Shown here: piece after piece, positions 9,948-20,699 of the stretch
Layout of the letters: the number at the start of each line of letters is the position of its first letter
How positions within the stretch are numbered: the stretch's first letter is position 1
The notes under the pieces: model-generated
What the model saw: the letters and a program-made list of their open reading frames with translations, nothing else
Told to the model about the DNA's origin: nothing
Databases searched by the model: none
Program-made: the position numbers and the translations under genes
Source: Mesostigma viride
Taxonomy: Eukaryota; Streptophyta; Mesostigmatophyceae; Mesostigmatales; Mesostigmataceae
Length of the DNA stretch: 64,000 nucleotides
Direction: 5' to 3'
Assembly (NCBI GenBank): GCA_009746045.1
Contig: RPFO01000348.1
Coordinates: forward strand, 2,058,189 to 2,122,188

Positions 9948-12900
9948 GGGGTGGGGGGTGGGAGCAAGCCACCAATGCCATAGGAAAAATGCAGAGACCG
10001 CCGCTACCCCATAAAAAATGCACGTAGACCCCACGGTACCCTAGTACACTCACCACTAGCGGGCTCGATTAATTAACTAGTTTACACGTGGACTGCTTCA
10101 CGTGAGCATAAATCCTCCACGGTGTAGTCACGGAGATGAAGATGGGATTGGATGGGTGTCTACAGGGGTGTATATAGCGGGCTGGGTGAACCTTCACACA
10201 TTTCTACATTTAAAACCACAAACGGCCTCACTTCCGTCTTGGGCCCGTCCTTGTCCTCCAGCGGGCGGAAGACCATCTCGTCCCTCGAATGATGCTGCGG
10301 GGAAAGAAGCAAGAGCAAGCAGATTGGAATGAGAATAAGAAACTCATCAGGAAGGTATCGGAAATCGGGGCGGAGGGGGGTGGGGTGGGTGGGTGGGGGC
10401 GGGGGGCGGGGGCGAGGGGGGGGTCCACTTTCCAGCCACCTGTTCCTTAGCGATCGTCTTCTGGCCAAGAGAGAAAACTACACAGGATACAAGTTACAGA
10501 GAAATATTCTCGCCAATACATCTTCACTTTGCTTAGAACAGTGAGATCTGCCACCCACTGCCCATCTGAAGAAGTCCCGGGAAAATACCGTAGTCGTAAC
10601 TGCTGGCCATGTTGACTGGTGCTCACGGTACACTCTGTGGCATCATGCATTCATCGAGAATGAGCATCAAGAATGTCACCGCGCGTGTCAAAACACTAGC
10701 GAGGCGGGGGGGTAGGGAGAGCGTGGTGTACAGTCTAAACGCCAACTGTGCGCGCCATATCCCGTCTCGCCCCACCGATACAGCGTGTCCCAACCTACCC
10801 AGTGCTAGATGCTACTCAGGAGACATAAGCTTACCGCGACCGGGTTTTCCCATCCCATCCCCTCGCAAAACCCTAAGCTCCCTCCCCATCAACAGCCTCC
10901 CTGCAACCGCCTCGCCCCATTCTACCAGATCACCACGCGGACAACCATCTCATCTATCATTGGCAGCAATCTCACCGCGACCGACTCTCCCAAGTAGACG
11001 ACGCGGCGGCGCGGTTCCACCTCCGTCAACATGTACCTGCGCGGGTAAGAAGGGGGGGGAGAGGGAGGGAGGGAGGGAGGGAGGGAGGGAGGGAGGGAGG
11101 GAGGGAGGGAGGGAGGGAGGGAGGGAGGGAGGGAGGGAGGGAGGGAGGGAGGGAGGGAGGGAGGGAGGGAGGGAGGGAGGGAGAGGAGGGAGGGAGGGAG
11201 GGAGGGAGGGAGGGAGGGAGGGAGGGAGGGAGGGAGGGAGGGAGGGAGGGAGGGAGGGAGGGAGGGAGGGAGGGAGGGAGGGAGGGAGGGAGGGAGGGAG
11301 GGAGGGAGGGAGGGAGGAGGGAGGAGGGAGGGAGGGAGGGAGGGAGGGAGGGAGGGAGGGAGGGAGGGAGGGAGGGAGGGAGGGAGGGAGGGAGGAGGGA
11401 GGGAGGGAGGGGGAGGGAGGGAGGAGGGAGGGAGGGAGGGAGGGAGGAGGGAGGGAGGGAGGGAGGGAGGGAGGGAGGGAGGGAGAGAGGGGGTGTGTAT
11501 AAACAGGGGACGAGTTTGTTTCAGGCAATAGAGTATGCCAGCAAGACTGGTTACAGCCAGGAAAGCTGCTAAAGCCGGGAAGTATGAAAAAAGCCAAGAG
11601 CAGGTTCCTCCAGCCAAAACAAATTTCTTAATTCAAGCCAGCAAAAGACCGTTCAAGCCAAAACCAGTTTGCGAGCGCTTCCATACGCCGGTGTGCATTA
11701 GAAGAAGGGCAGGGTTATTTGCAGGAATGAATCACCCACGCACCCACCCACGCACAAGCATCTACCCTCCCACTTTTGTACCAGAAAGGCCATAATATAC
11801 GAAATTGAGGGAGTCACAAAAACTAAAGCAGAAGAAGCTTTTGCTTTAGCTTCTAGAAAACCCCCCTCTGCCCCTCTTCCTCTCCCCCCTGGCACATTCC
11901 ACCCAAAGTCTGGTTCTCCCTCTCCCGGTCTCGCCTGCACAGTTCATCTCCCAATGATGTCATCCCCAATGAAATGATTTCACAAAAAAAATTGCTTTCA
12001 CATGCCTCCCTTCGCGGCCTTGGAGCACTCCTGGGGTTGTGTGCACCCACTGGATGCCAGAAAGCTGCACTTTCCCTTATTGAAAAGCATCCCCGAGCCC
12101 GCAGTGGAGCTATCCGCTGTCCGTTGCATTACCTCCAGTAGCCTCCGTTGATGATCAACCCGCTTCAAAGTACTAACAAGAGGGCCACATGTCCCAGCCA
12201 GAGACAGAACCCCCCCACTGCACCCCCACTACACACAACAGGCCCCACCGCCCCTGCTTCTATTCAAGCGCAGGCAACCTGCACAACCCAGACACCCAAT
12301 CCCGCACAGAAGGCCAGGCCCGCCATCGTGGAAAGAAGCCTGCTGCCATCGTTGTCAGATGAAAGACGCAGATGGAACCACACATTAGCGAAACCTTGCA
12401 ACACCAGCCAGTCATATTTGTGATCGCGCCACGTTGAGGACACGCGAGCGCGCCAAGTGGACTAGTGGATCGTACTTGGTGAGCAGCGGGTGGCCGTAGG
12501 GGTCGACTGCTTCGCCGACAAGTGGCAGGCTCAGAATGCTCATCAGGCTGAAGGTGGTCCCAACAGCCAGGGAATTAGTGGACTTGGCTTTCGAGCCGGG
12601 GTCCCGCTTGGACTCGGAGGTGCCAGGGTCCCAGTCAGCAATGTGGCTGCGAGGCGCACAAGTGCAAGGCAAGATTAACAACGAGGGCAACAAGATAGGT
12701 ACGATATCAATAAGCAATTCTCAACAGGATGTGGGTGTAAAATGTGATGTCTAAACTGGACAGCTTTTTAACATGCGGGCGAGCACATTAGCACGTACCT
12801 AAAATCCGCAGCATACTTATAGACGTCCTTCAGCTTCCCTTTCACGCGAATCACGTTCTTACAATGAATAGATTTTACGGTAAGGGGTCGAACTGGCTGA

Positions 12901-13055
12901 TTTACATTCGGGCGTCCTCCCTGGTCGGTACGCCTGCCATCCGCCAAATCTGACAGGACAGAGTGATGCAGGCCGGTTGCCGTGGCAAACGGCAAGTCCC
13001 CGAACAGCGCCGACCCACGGCATGCGAGACTTCCAACGCAAAAAATTGCCCTCAT
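9330..13055 (-). CDS. Unrecognised five-exon gene, probable membrane protein (~271 aa)
   Basis: Minus-strand exons: 13055-12799, 12646-12476, 11036-10976, 10294-10232 and 9593-9330. Lengths (257, 171, 61, 63, 264) keep frame at all junctions and end in TGA. Donors are GTACGT, GTACGA, GTGAGA and GTGAGG. I do not recognise the family. Exon 2 has a hydrophobic stretch around SLAVGTTFSLMSILSLPLVG, then VDPYGHPLL. Exon 5 has two more apolar stretches (MVLDTCAMVPALLMVDMQI and WAAFLFDPLNWWFAWAAI), then a basic, Arg-rich tail. Two to three membrane segments with a charged C-terminus would fit, for instance in an organelle membrane. The N-terminus is the weakest part: the first ~60 residues are low in conserved features, and an upstream exon could replace that start. 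Confidence 0.6.
9860..9943. repeat. (GA)n microsatellite
   Basis: About 42 uninterrupted GA units on + strand, that is CT on the sense strand of the minus-strand gene whose last intron holds it. Confidence 0.97.
11050..11487. repeat. (GGGA)n microsatellite, ~440 bp
   Basis: Over 100 GGGA units with a few slips (GGAGGGA, GGGGGA). On the sense strand of the minus-strand gene it reads (TCCC)n and ends about 14 bases before the acceptor AG of exon 3 (11038-11037), so it takes the place of the polypyrimidine tract. Confidence 0.97.
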
Positions 13056-15687
13056 CCTTGACCGCAGCGCTTAGCTACTAGTACCACTACTATGCAGCAA
13101 CGGCAGCCAGGCATTTACCTCCTCAATTTCTCTCGAGAAGCGTTGTGCACTCGTTCTAAGAAAAATGGAAAGACCGCGCATCAGAAGCATTGGTCACTAG
13201 CATCCATCGTTGCCCATCACTTCTACTGAATGTCGCGTACACAGCGAGTACCTATCAAAAATAATTGCCAGTCGCAGTCGTATCTGGTGGTCAAGTTATC
13301 GAGCATTCAGCTGCTAACGCGTCGTTTAATGTTGTTTGAGGGAAATTGAAGTGCATCGCTACAGTATGACATCGCGCTCTTTGATTGGTGCGTCTCGTTT
13401 CTAATGACACGTGGACAAAGTCACACAACCCGCGTCTGTTTGCTTGCGCACGTGTCACGCGAAGATTTCTCAGTTTGCGGACGCAAAACTGGCTCAACGT
13501 CGCGTCATGTCATGACGTCATGACCTCATGGCCTCAACCTTCAACCCTTTTTTTGTCGTACCATCCTAGCCGCAGAGTCCGGTGTTTTCCGTGAAGATCT
13601 ACCGTCCAAACGGTAGATGCCAATGGAAATTCTCGAATCGCGTTCCCTCTTCACACGCTGTCCAAATAAATTGGCTTCGCAAATTCTTCGACATGATTGT
13701 GCTCCGTCAGACCATCAGGCAGGACGGCAGGACGTACCAGTCTGTACCACTGTTGCACAACCGGCGTACGTTGAGTTAAATTAAGTTGATTCCCATTGGT
13801 TAATAAAAATACCCATTTACCCGGAAAGTTGAGTTGAGTTGAGTTTATTCCCGCGCCGGTTGTCCGACAGGGTGGAAAATAGTGGATCCAACGGCTGGTG
13901 CACAAACGGCGTGGGAAACGGAACTGAACACTCCTATTCTGACAGTGTCAGGCTGTCAGCTTTCGAATCCTCTGAGAACATTTTGTTTGATGTTTAGGGT
14001 TTGAAGGATTTGGGGGAAACAGCACGTGAAACTGTAACCATCCATCCATCCAAGTAATTATGCGCATAATCCCTGCGCATATTCGCAAACGTAAGGGTGG
14101 CCTCACTGGCCTGCGCCACTGAAGCAAGTTATAACGGATGTGATTATAACGGGTTTACGTGCAAACATGTGTCAGCAGCCTGCCCGGCACCTGGCGGGTA
14201 GGATGACTAGGACCTAGACTTCAGCCCCGCTGCAGCAAAAAGTGTGTTGCTGTAGGTTGCTGTACACTCTGTTGCTGTAGGTTGCTGACTTGCTGTATGT
14301 AGGGTGTAGTCAACGATACTGCTCGACTTGTCTGGCACAGATGCCTATAATTGCGGCTTTGCGTGTGCAGTTCGGCGGTTTCCGGGTTAAATGGGAATTG
14401 TTATTAACCAATGGAGAGATCACCAGATAAATGGGTACCAAGTAGCGACCTGCTGGTTACTCAGTGTGTATGATGTGGCAGGTGACAGCTCGTACGTTTG
14501 AGTTACGTTTGGCGTAATAAGGCGTGAGAAATTGAGAATCGTGCCAGTTGGCCACGTTGCCCTGGCATCCGGGCGTGACGACCAATCCTGCGTTGACGCA
14601 AGCACTTCGCAAATCCGATTTGGCATTACGACAAAGCACGTAAATCTTACAGAGAATATAATGGGAGGCTTGCCCAGTCTGTCCATGATCCTCGCGAGAA
14701 TGCATTGCAATATATATTAAAAATATAATTACTTACAGCAGAGTGAAATCACTCAAACCAAAGCAAACGCCCAGCTATAAACCTATATACAGAGCCATGT
14801 CAAAGCTCTATACTACGATAAGACCAATGGAAACGCCTAACGGGAGGAACCTAATAGCCCTGCTGCACCGCAAAATCAGCCCGCGTACGGCGGAGCATGA
14901 TGTCCGCCATGGCCCGAGTCAGCGCCACCGACAAGCGCTGACGCCAATATGACGTCCAGGTCCGCGCCGACCATGGGGCCCGCTGGCCCTCCAGGTCCAG
15001 CCGGTCCTCCCGGAGCCGGCAACACTCCTTGAAGAAGGCGGAGGTCAGGGGCCCCATGGCCCCAAACTCCTCCAGGACAAAGGGCACCACACGATGGTGC
15101 CCGACGTCGCCGTAGGCCAGGAGCTTGGCCCGCTCCGCCCGGTCCGCCGTGTAACCTGCCGTGAGGGAGGCCCCAGCCACGTGGCTAAGAGCCAAGGGCC
15201 GCGCCACCGAAACGTCAATAAGCAGATGCCGGCCACCCCCCTCAAAGTCCAGCACCACGATGTCAGGCCGGTGGTTGGGGAATAGAAGGCAGCGCCATCC
15301 GCATCCTCGGACCGGATGTTCGCGTGGGGGAAAACCGACCGAATCATGGCGAGCACCACCGTCAGGAGGACAGTGTGCAAATACAAATACCAATTCTGAT
15401 TCTGTTGGCCCCCCATGCAGGCAAGGTAGTGAGTCCCCGTGGGATCTATATATATTGAGGCAACTACTGACAATGCGTGTTGCACTCGCGAACGAAGCAG
15501 AAAAGCAGGTCGGAAAACATAGGACCTGCTTGCTGTCACGTGGAGTTTGCCATCTTCGCTAAGCAGCCATGCCTAATGAGATTAGTCATTTTGCCCGTAA
15601 GGCGAGCTGAAAGTAGTGTAACACGTTGTCTGCTCTTCACGAACGACGTTTGCTTTGTTTCGTTGCGGAGCCAGCAATCCGACAACC
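13056..15687. other. Spacer with one LINE fragment
   Basis: Separates the divergent 13055 (-) and 15688 (+) genes. Apart from the LINE C-terminal fragment at about 14851-15400 I see no gene. A small tandem of TTGCTGTAGG units lies at about 14248-14300. Confidence 0.5.
14851..15400 (-). mobile_element. LINE ORF2 C-terminal fragment
   Basis: A minus-strand frame of about 180 residues contains PDIVVLDFEGGGRHLLIDVS, then RAERAKLLAYGDVGHHRVVP and FVLEEFGAMGPL, and ends at a stop near 14851. This resembles the conserved segment downstream of reverse transcriptase in many plant and algal non-LTR elements; the PD...D arrangement suggests a nuclease-like fold (inference). No RT is attached, so it is a 5'-truncated copy. 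Both flanks carry ATATATATT, too AT-rich to call a target duplication. Confidence 0.65.
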
Positions 15688-16434
15688 ATGCAGTCGCCAA
15701 ATGTGCTACCCGCCGCATTCTTGGGAGTCGGGGATGCTGCTGCCGTAATCGACCATGAAGGCAGGGTTGTCCTCGCCAGTTCGCTGTGGATTAGCACGAA
15801 TTGCGCACGCATTGGCGAGAATTACGCCAGTGTGCTCGCCGCCGCCGGCGACGGCTTGGCTTACAACATTCTTGACGTAGTCCAGGGAAGGTCCGAGTTC
15901 TTCGAGGCAAGCAGACATGATCGCTCCAAACGAGCCTGCAAGATGTGGGCGCGGGCCGTATACCCAGGCACACGCGAACGGCTGGTCCTGGTGTTCATTT
16001 GCTACCAAAAGCCCGAGAGAAGGAAAGGAAAGAAACCCGGGCTGTCACCTACCGCTTCTGACTCCAATGCTCTGAGCGTCCGGTCCATGGACAAGATGGT
16101 CGAAATGCTCGGCTCTGTACAGCAATCGCTGGATAACATTCTGGGCATGGCGCAAATCGCAAGCGTCGGAGCCAAGGACCCTACTTCGGAAGTCTGTTTG
16201 GGCCGGATCGTCGAGTCGGTGAAGACGCTGCAGACCAGTCTAGTCAAGAAGCTGCTGGCATATACCAAGAGCCCTTCCCGGACAGAGGAACAAGGGCAGC
16301 AGTATGCACGGAAAGACCCTGCGCCGTCATTTCAGCCCACCCTGCAGGGCATCCGAGATCCTGTGCGGGGACGCATCGGCAACATGCGGACTCCCTTTCT
16401 CCCGTTCTCGGGCGAATACACCACGGTGCATTGA
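15688..16434 (+). CDS. Intronless PAS-like protein (248 aa), possible degenerate sensor kinase
   Basis: The ATG at 15688 starts MQSPNVLPAAF and is the first ATG in the open frame; the stop is TGA. Residues ~13-110 look PAS-like: AAVIDHEGRVVLASS, RIGENYASVLAAAGDGLAY, a short variable part, then WARAVYPGTRERLVLVFICY, matching the usual alternation of PAS strands and helices. Residues ~140-195 (MVEMLGSVQQSLDNILGMAQ) recall the dimerisation helix of histidine kinases, but the phospho-accepting His is missing and no ATPase domain follows. The last ~40 residues are basic and low in structure. It is the only intronless gene in a window of intron-rich genes. It could be a light- or redox-sensing fragment, or a retrocopy or acquired gene. 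Assignment rests on pattern only. Confidence 0.55.
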   Translation: MQSPNVLPAAFLGVGDAAAVIDHEGRVVLASSLWISTNCARIGENYASVLAAAGDGLAYNILDVVQGRSEFFEASRHDRSKRACKMWARAVYPGTRERLVLVFICYQKPERRKGKKPGLSPTASDSNALSVRSMDKMVEMLGSVQQSLDNILGMAQIASVGAKDPTSEVCLGRIVESVKTLQTSLVKKLLAYTKSPSRTEEQGQQYARKDPAPSFQPTLQGIRDPVRGRIGNMRTPFLPFSGEYTTVH

Positions 16435-17146
16435 CCTCGGCTGGGTGGCCGAATGACACGCGCACCGTAACGAAACCTTCAAAAAGGCCTCCGGCATCCC
16501 CTGGAATGTATGCTGTCTGGGAGGCTTGATGCTCTGCCCAAGTTGTATGGTATTGGACCTGTCGGATGGTGCATTCCTGTAATCTGGCATAGTCTCCTGA
16601 TGTACATGGGCGCATGTCTTTTGACAGCGTTCGCTTCAGGCCATCAAGTGGCATGTGCACAGTATGCCACTAGTATGCTATTCCTAGGACACCGTATTAC
16701 TATTGTATTCCTCATGTACACTGATTATTTTTTTGCACAAATTCTACCCACCATATTGAAGGCTGGGTTTCCCCCGGGTGGCTGGGGTTTATCGTGCTGG
16801 AGCACGGCATGTACCTTATCCATGCCTGTTACCCCTAAAAGTTAAGATTTTTTGAAACTCTTCGACAACAATTTTCGGCGACCAATAACAAATGTTTTTT
16901 TGAACCACTTCCATAACAGAAAGTTATGGGCGAGTGAGTCGCGCCACTTGCCTTTACGGGTGAGGCATCCGCGTAGAAAAGTACCTCATCGGGTACTCCT
17001 AGGCATGCCTTCAGTGCATGTCCACACACTTACTTACTTATACTCAATTAATTAATCAATTGAACTCGTGCTCCCGTTGGGGACTCACGGAGCATTAACC
17101 CCGTACACATGGCATCTCAGCAGAGAGTAACTCCCTGCATAGGCAT

Positions 17147-17257
17147 TAATTAATTAATTAATTAGACTCGTGCTCCCGTTGGGGAGTCACGGAGCATTAA
17201 CCCCGATGAATGGATGGATGGGTGCACACATTCCTACCGGTCTAATCTATCTACATG
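17147..17257 (-). mobile_element. Truncated LINE 3' end with target duplication
   Basis: Flanks 17137-17146 and 17258-17267 are identical (GCATAGGCAT). Minus-strand sense holds 3' UTR sequence, the terminal hairpin with CTCCCCAACGGGAG, and a (TTAA)n tail. A related tail sits at about 17041-17095. Confidence 0.8.
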
Positions 17258-18243
17258 GCATAGGCATAGCATGGCTATAAATTCTGACTGCATGCAACAT
17301 CCATGGGAGGTCCCATTGTAGTAGGCATTTTAAATTAAATTAAATTAAATTATAACATGCCTCCGTTGGGAGATCATGTAGCACATATTCCAGGATGGAT
17401 GGGTGGAGTGGGGGAAGCCGCGTAATCGAACTAACCTATAACTCTAAGCTATCTAGTAGAAATTAAGCCTATCTACGCTACTCATCAAAACGGCTCCTCC
17501 TCTTGGGGGGAGGCGGCTTGCCCACATGCAGGGGCTGGCGTGTGAGCCTTGACAATCTTCTGCCACCGCTTCTTGTCCTGCATGGCAGTCCAAAGAAGGG
17601 AGAGAGAGGGGATGCGGTATTCAAACTGGGCTGGGACCACTAGGTCGGCCAGCAACATCTGCATGGGTATAGGTCATGGCATGTTTCCCAACCGGCCTTT
17701 TAGGAATGTTCTTGGGGCCAGGCCAGGCGATCAAAATATGCCGCCCTGGTTGGCCGCCGGAGCCGCTGCGGACCGGCCAGACCAAGGGCGGTGTCGACCT
17801 GGCTGGTGCGAGCAAGATGTCGTACAAATGCTATCCTAATCTCGTCCGAAATACGAGGCATACCGCGATACAAAGACTCTAATGACCTATGCTGAGAAAA
17901 CCCTACATTCAGGACCTGTCGGAGCATCCTGGTTATACCGTGCATGCCGTCTAGCTTAGCTGCCAATGTTGCCGTGATCGAGTGTCCACGCCTCGGCGCC
18001 ATACGTGAGCACCGCGAGGACGAGGACCTTGAAGAGCATGCGCAATTGCGGTGCACGTCCAGGCCCTTGGAGCGCCAGTAGGTGTTGAGCGAACGAAGCC
18101 TAGCCCAGTTCAGGCCAATGCGGACGTCCACATCGTCGGCAGTGTCAGGGAGCATGCTCCCCAACAGTTTGAAGCGGTTGCGGAACCGGGGACCTCCGTC
18201 CCGTTGAGCAGGCGCGGCAGCGGTGGGCGACTGGAGGCCCCAA

Positions 18244-18406
18244 TTAAATTAATTAATTAATTAAACTCGTGCTCCCGTTGGGGAGTCACGGAGCACCGAA
18301 GTGCTTTTAATCCCTGTGTGTGCACTACAGGAGAAAGGGCAGAGACCCCCAGTCTCCTTCATGCCAAAGGCATGCCACAGCTGCAATCGGGCGCGGCTAG
18401 CGAAAA
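18244..18406 (-). mobile_element. Short retroelement 3' end inserted in the LINE RT
   Basis: Flanked by identical 11-mers GGAGGCCCCAA at 18233-18243 and 18407-18417. In minus-strand sense it ends with hairpin GTGCTCCGTGACTCCCCAAC/GGGAGCAC and (TTAA)n. It is nearly identical to the 3' part of 19010-19592. Confidence 0.9.
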
Positions 18407-18709
18407 GGAGGCCCCAAGATTTCACCATCGCCTCAGTTTTGACACTAATCTCCAACCGGCCCACCGCCCTCGCCTAGCTCCAGGCCCAGACAGTCCAGCA
18501 AGGCCCTCTGAATGTGCTCGGGGCGCGCGATGAGGGTGGTGTCGTCCGCATAAATCAGGTCAGCCAGGCGGTAACCCGTGCTAACCCCGCCGTGCCCACG
18601 CTTGTTAAGGATGTCCAAGCCTGGCTCGCACCCCAAGAGCAGTAAAGCGCGCACGTGCCTGGCTGGCGCATGACGTGGTCCACGACAATAATGAACAGGT
18701 ATATGGGGA

Positions 18710-19648
18710 TGACTGACTAGCTAGACCTTTTCAGTGGTTTTCCATTTGCGGGTATTTCCTCGTAAATGGTGGGAGAGCGATCGCAGCAATGGTGCTCACC
18801 ACTAGACACTCCCGGCCAGTTAGGCTAGAAACACACGCCCTGATCAAGCATGCTGTTTCCGGCCCCACCGTCTAGGTCATCTAGTCGCTCCACACGTAAG
18901 CCAGCCATAATTTCAATGCACAAGGATACACATTTCCATCACCATTCATCTTCATCATCCTGAACGACTCGAAAACGCGGAAAAGATAACGGCAGGCTCG
19001 AGCTACCATTAATTAATTAATTAATTAAACTCGTGCTCCCGTTGGGGAGTCACGGAGCACCGAAGTGCTTTTAATCCCTGTGTGTGCACTACAGGAGAAA
19101 GGGCAGAGACCCCCAGTCTCCTTCATGCCAAAGGCATGCCACAGCTGCAATCGGGCGCGGCTAGCTAAAAGGACAGGCTAACGATCCGGCAAACTGTGGG
19201 TGCAATAAGACCCATGTGAGCATATCATAGCAAGGAGCGTGGGCAAGTAATCTGAACATAGCCAGGGCGTAGCATGGCTGTACTAGGACTAGGCTATGGC
19301 TGGTTGTGTACCGTGCGTTGGCGGCACGTGACTAGGTGTGTTGGCACAGCTAGGCAACATTCTAGGCATGGCTGCCTTAGCGGCAGTGACGCCAATGGTT
19401 ACAAGCTAGGGCTATTGCTATTCTAGCCCGCTGGGGGCGTCCACATCTTGTGGTTGATCATCAGGTCCCCGCCCCTCCAGTACACCTTGGGCTTCTGGGG
19501 GTCCTGCTTATGGCGGAGGTATTCCGGCCACAGGTCGCGTCGCTGCTGTTGCTGAGCGGGGGTGAGGTCGTCATCCAGCGTCCAGGTGAGGTCGAGCTAC
19601 CATGGTCCGGATTCTCCCGATTTCTGGCCTGCGCTGGTTGTCTCTTTG
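18710..19648 (+). mobile_element. GGTTGTCTC-type retroelement (~355 bp), split by a later insertion
   Basis: Target duplication ATATGGGGA at 18701-18709 and 19649-19657, within the LINE RT. The element starts TGACTGACTAGCTAGACC and ends GCTGGTTGTCTCTTTG. A second near-complete copy lies at 27477-27829 on the other strand. The 3' end is constant and 5' ends vary among copies, so it behaves like a SINE or a LINE-derived element. I see no clear pol III boxes. It is interrupted at 19010-19592. Confidence 0.85.
19010..19592 (-). mobile_element. ORF1-only LINE derivative nested in the retroelement
   Basis: Target duplication CGAGCTACCAT at 18999-19009 and 19593-19603. Minus-strand sense begins within ORF1 (WTLDDDLTPAQQQQRRDLW, then PKVYWRGGDLMINH and a stop), passes directly into a 3' UTR and ends with the LINE hairpin and a (TTAA)n tail. 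ORF2 is absent. The same ORF1 end is found at about 30160-30040. Confidence 0.85.
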
Positions 19649-20699
19649 ATATGGGGACATGCAGGACACAACCTTGCCATGTGCACCCCGTGGTGAAGGG
19701 GGAATTCGGTGGGGTGGTGCCTTCCGCAGTCCGCACTACTGCCTGTGAGCCCTCATACAGTCGACGAATGGCAGCAATATAAACGCTGGTGGCACCCGAT
19801 CCAGAGCTAGGATGGCCCAAAGAGCCTCCTAGAGGACCTTGTCAAAGGCCTTGATATAATCAACAAAAATGAAGACCAGCGGCAAACTGTCAGGGTGAAA
19901 GGCAACGCACCTCCTCCATCAACCGGCGCGCGACAAACACAGCCATTGACAGTGTTACGACCACGACGGAAACCCATCTGAGACTCACCCAGGTGTGGGT
20001 CCAGCGCGGCGCGGAGCCTGTGCAGCATCATGCGCATGAAGACCTTCAGCGCGGCGCTCTGGAGGTAGAAGACACCCCGGTAGTTACCGGGGTCAGCAGC
20101 AGAGCCCTTCTTGTACAGCATGACGCGGATGGCCGTCTGCCACTCAGCAGGCGGACTCAGGCTCGATCATCGGAGAGCAGGACACGGTTAATGCAGAACG
20201 CCAGCAGAAGATCCCTAACCGCCGGGTCAGGGGTCTTCAGCAGCTCATGCAGCCGAAAGGTGGTCGGCACCGACCGCCGCGTCGTACCGCAGGCGAGCAA
20301 GGGCGCCGTCCAATTCCTTCAAAGTGAAGGGGTGGACGACGTCGTTGGTGGCAAGGCAGCCCTCCTGCAAGGCGGGGACTTGGTAGTCCGCGGCCGAGGA
20401 GGGGGGCGCCGGCGGCGGCGGGGGTCCGGCGACCCCGAGGCGGGCGGCCGTCTCGGGGTGAAGCGGCGGGGGGGGGGGGGCGCGCGAGCCCCACCTGTCT
20501 GAAGCAAACACTGTGGGCCAACCAGCGCGGTCAAGGCTTACCGGCGCCGTGCCGTCCCCTGCACATCAATCCAAAAACGCGTTTTGGTTCCCTGGTAATT
20601 ATTTCAAGATAGGCTAATAGTCAGTTTGGCCTCAAATTTGGCACCAAGGTACCTAATCAGATATCTTATGATGCCATGTGGTCAAAAAATTTTTTGGGA

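Larger units (their letters stand above)
17335..20560 (-). mobile_element. LINE ORF2 copy (reverse transcriptase) with nested insertions
   Basis: Minus strand, 5' to 3': a leader with FTLKELDGALARLRYDAAVG (about 20380-20240), RT fingers with NYRGVFYLQSAALKVFMRMM and GFRRGRNTVNG (about 20120-19920), the VDYIKAFDKV acidic motif (about 19860), TWQGCVLHVP (about 19680), then after an insertion LADLIYADDTTLIARPEHIQ (about 18580), thumb and C-terminal pieces (18164-17500), a 3' UTR, a hairpin and a (TTTAA)n tail at 17335-17357. Frameshifts and stops show it is dead. Two insertions interrupt it at 18710-19648 and 18244-18406. It lacks ORF1 and the endonuclease, so it is 5'-truncated near 20560. Confidence 0.85.

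Noticed and set aside
10609-11617. Long frames through 11050-11487 (Gly-Arg-Glu or Pro-Ser repeats)
   Set aside because: They are products of the GGGA microsatellite being open in all frames; no domain or normal codon use.
18710-19648. Helitron, because every copy is preceded by A then TC when read on the reverse strand
   Set aside because: There is a clear 9-bp target duplication here and similar ones elsewhere, and the constant end is the 3' end with variable 5' truncation, as in target-primed retroelements.
17335-20560. An active, autonomous LINE
   Set aside because: YADD is intact, but frameshifts, stops, nested insertions and loss of ORF1 and endonuclease show it is dead.
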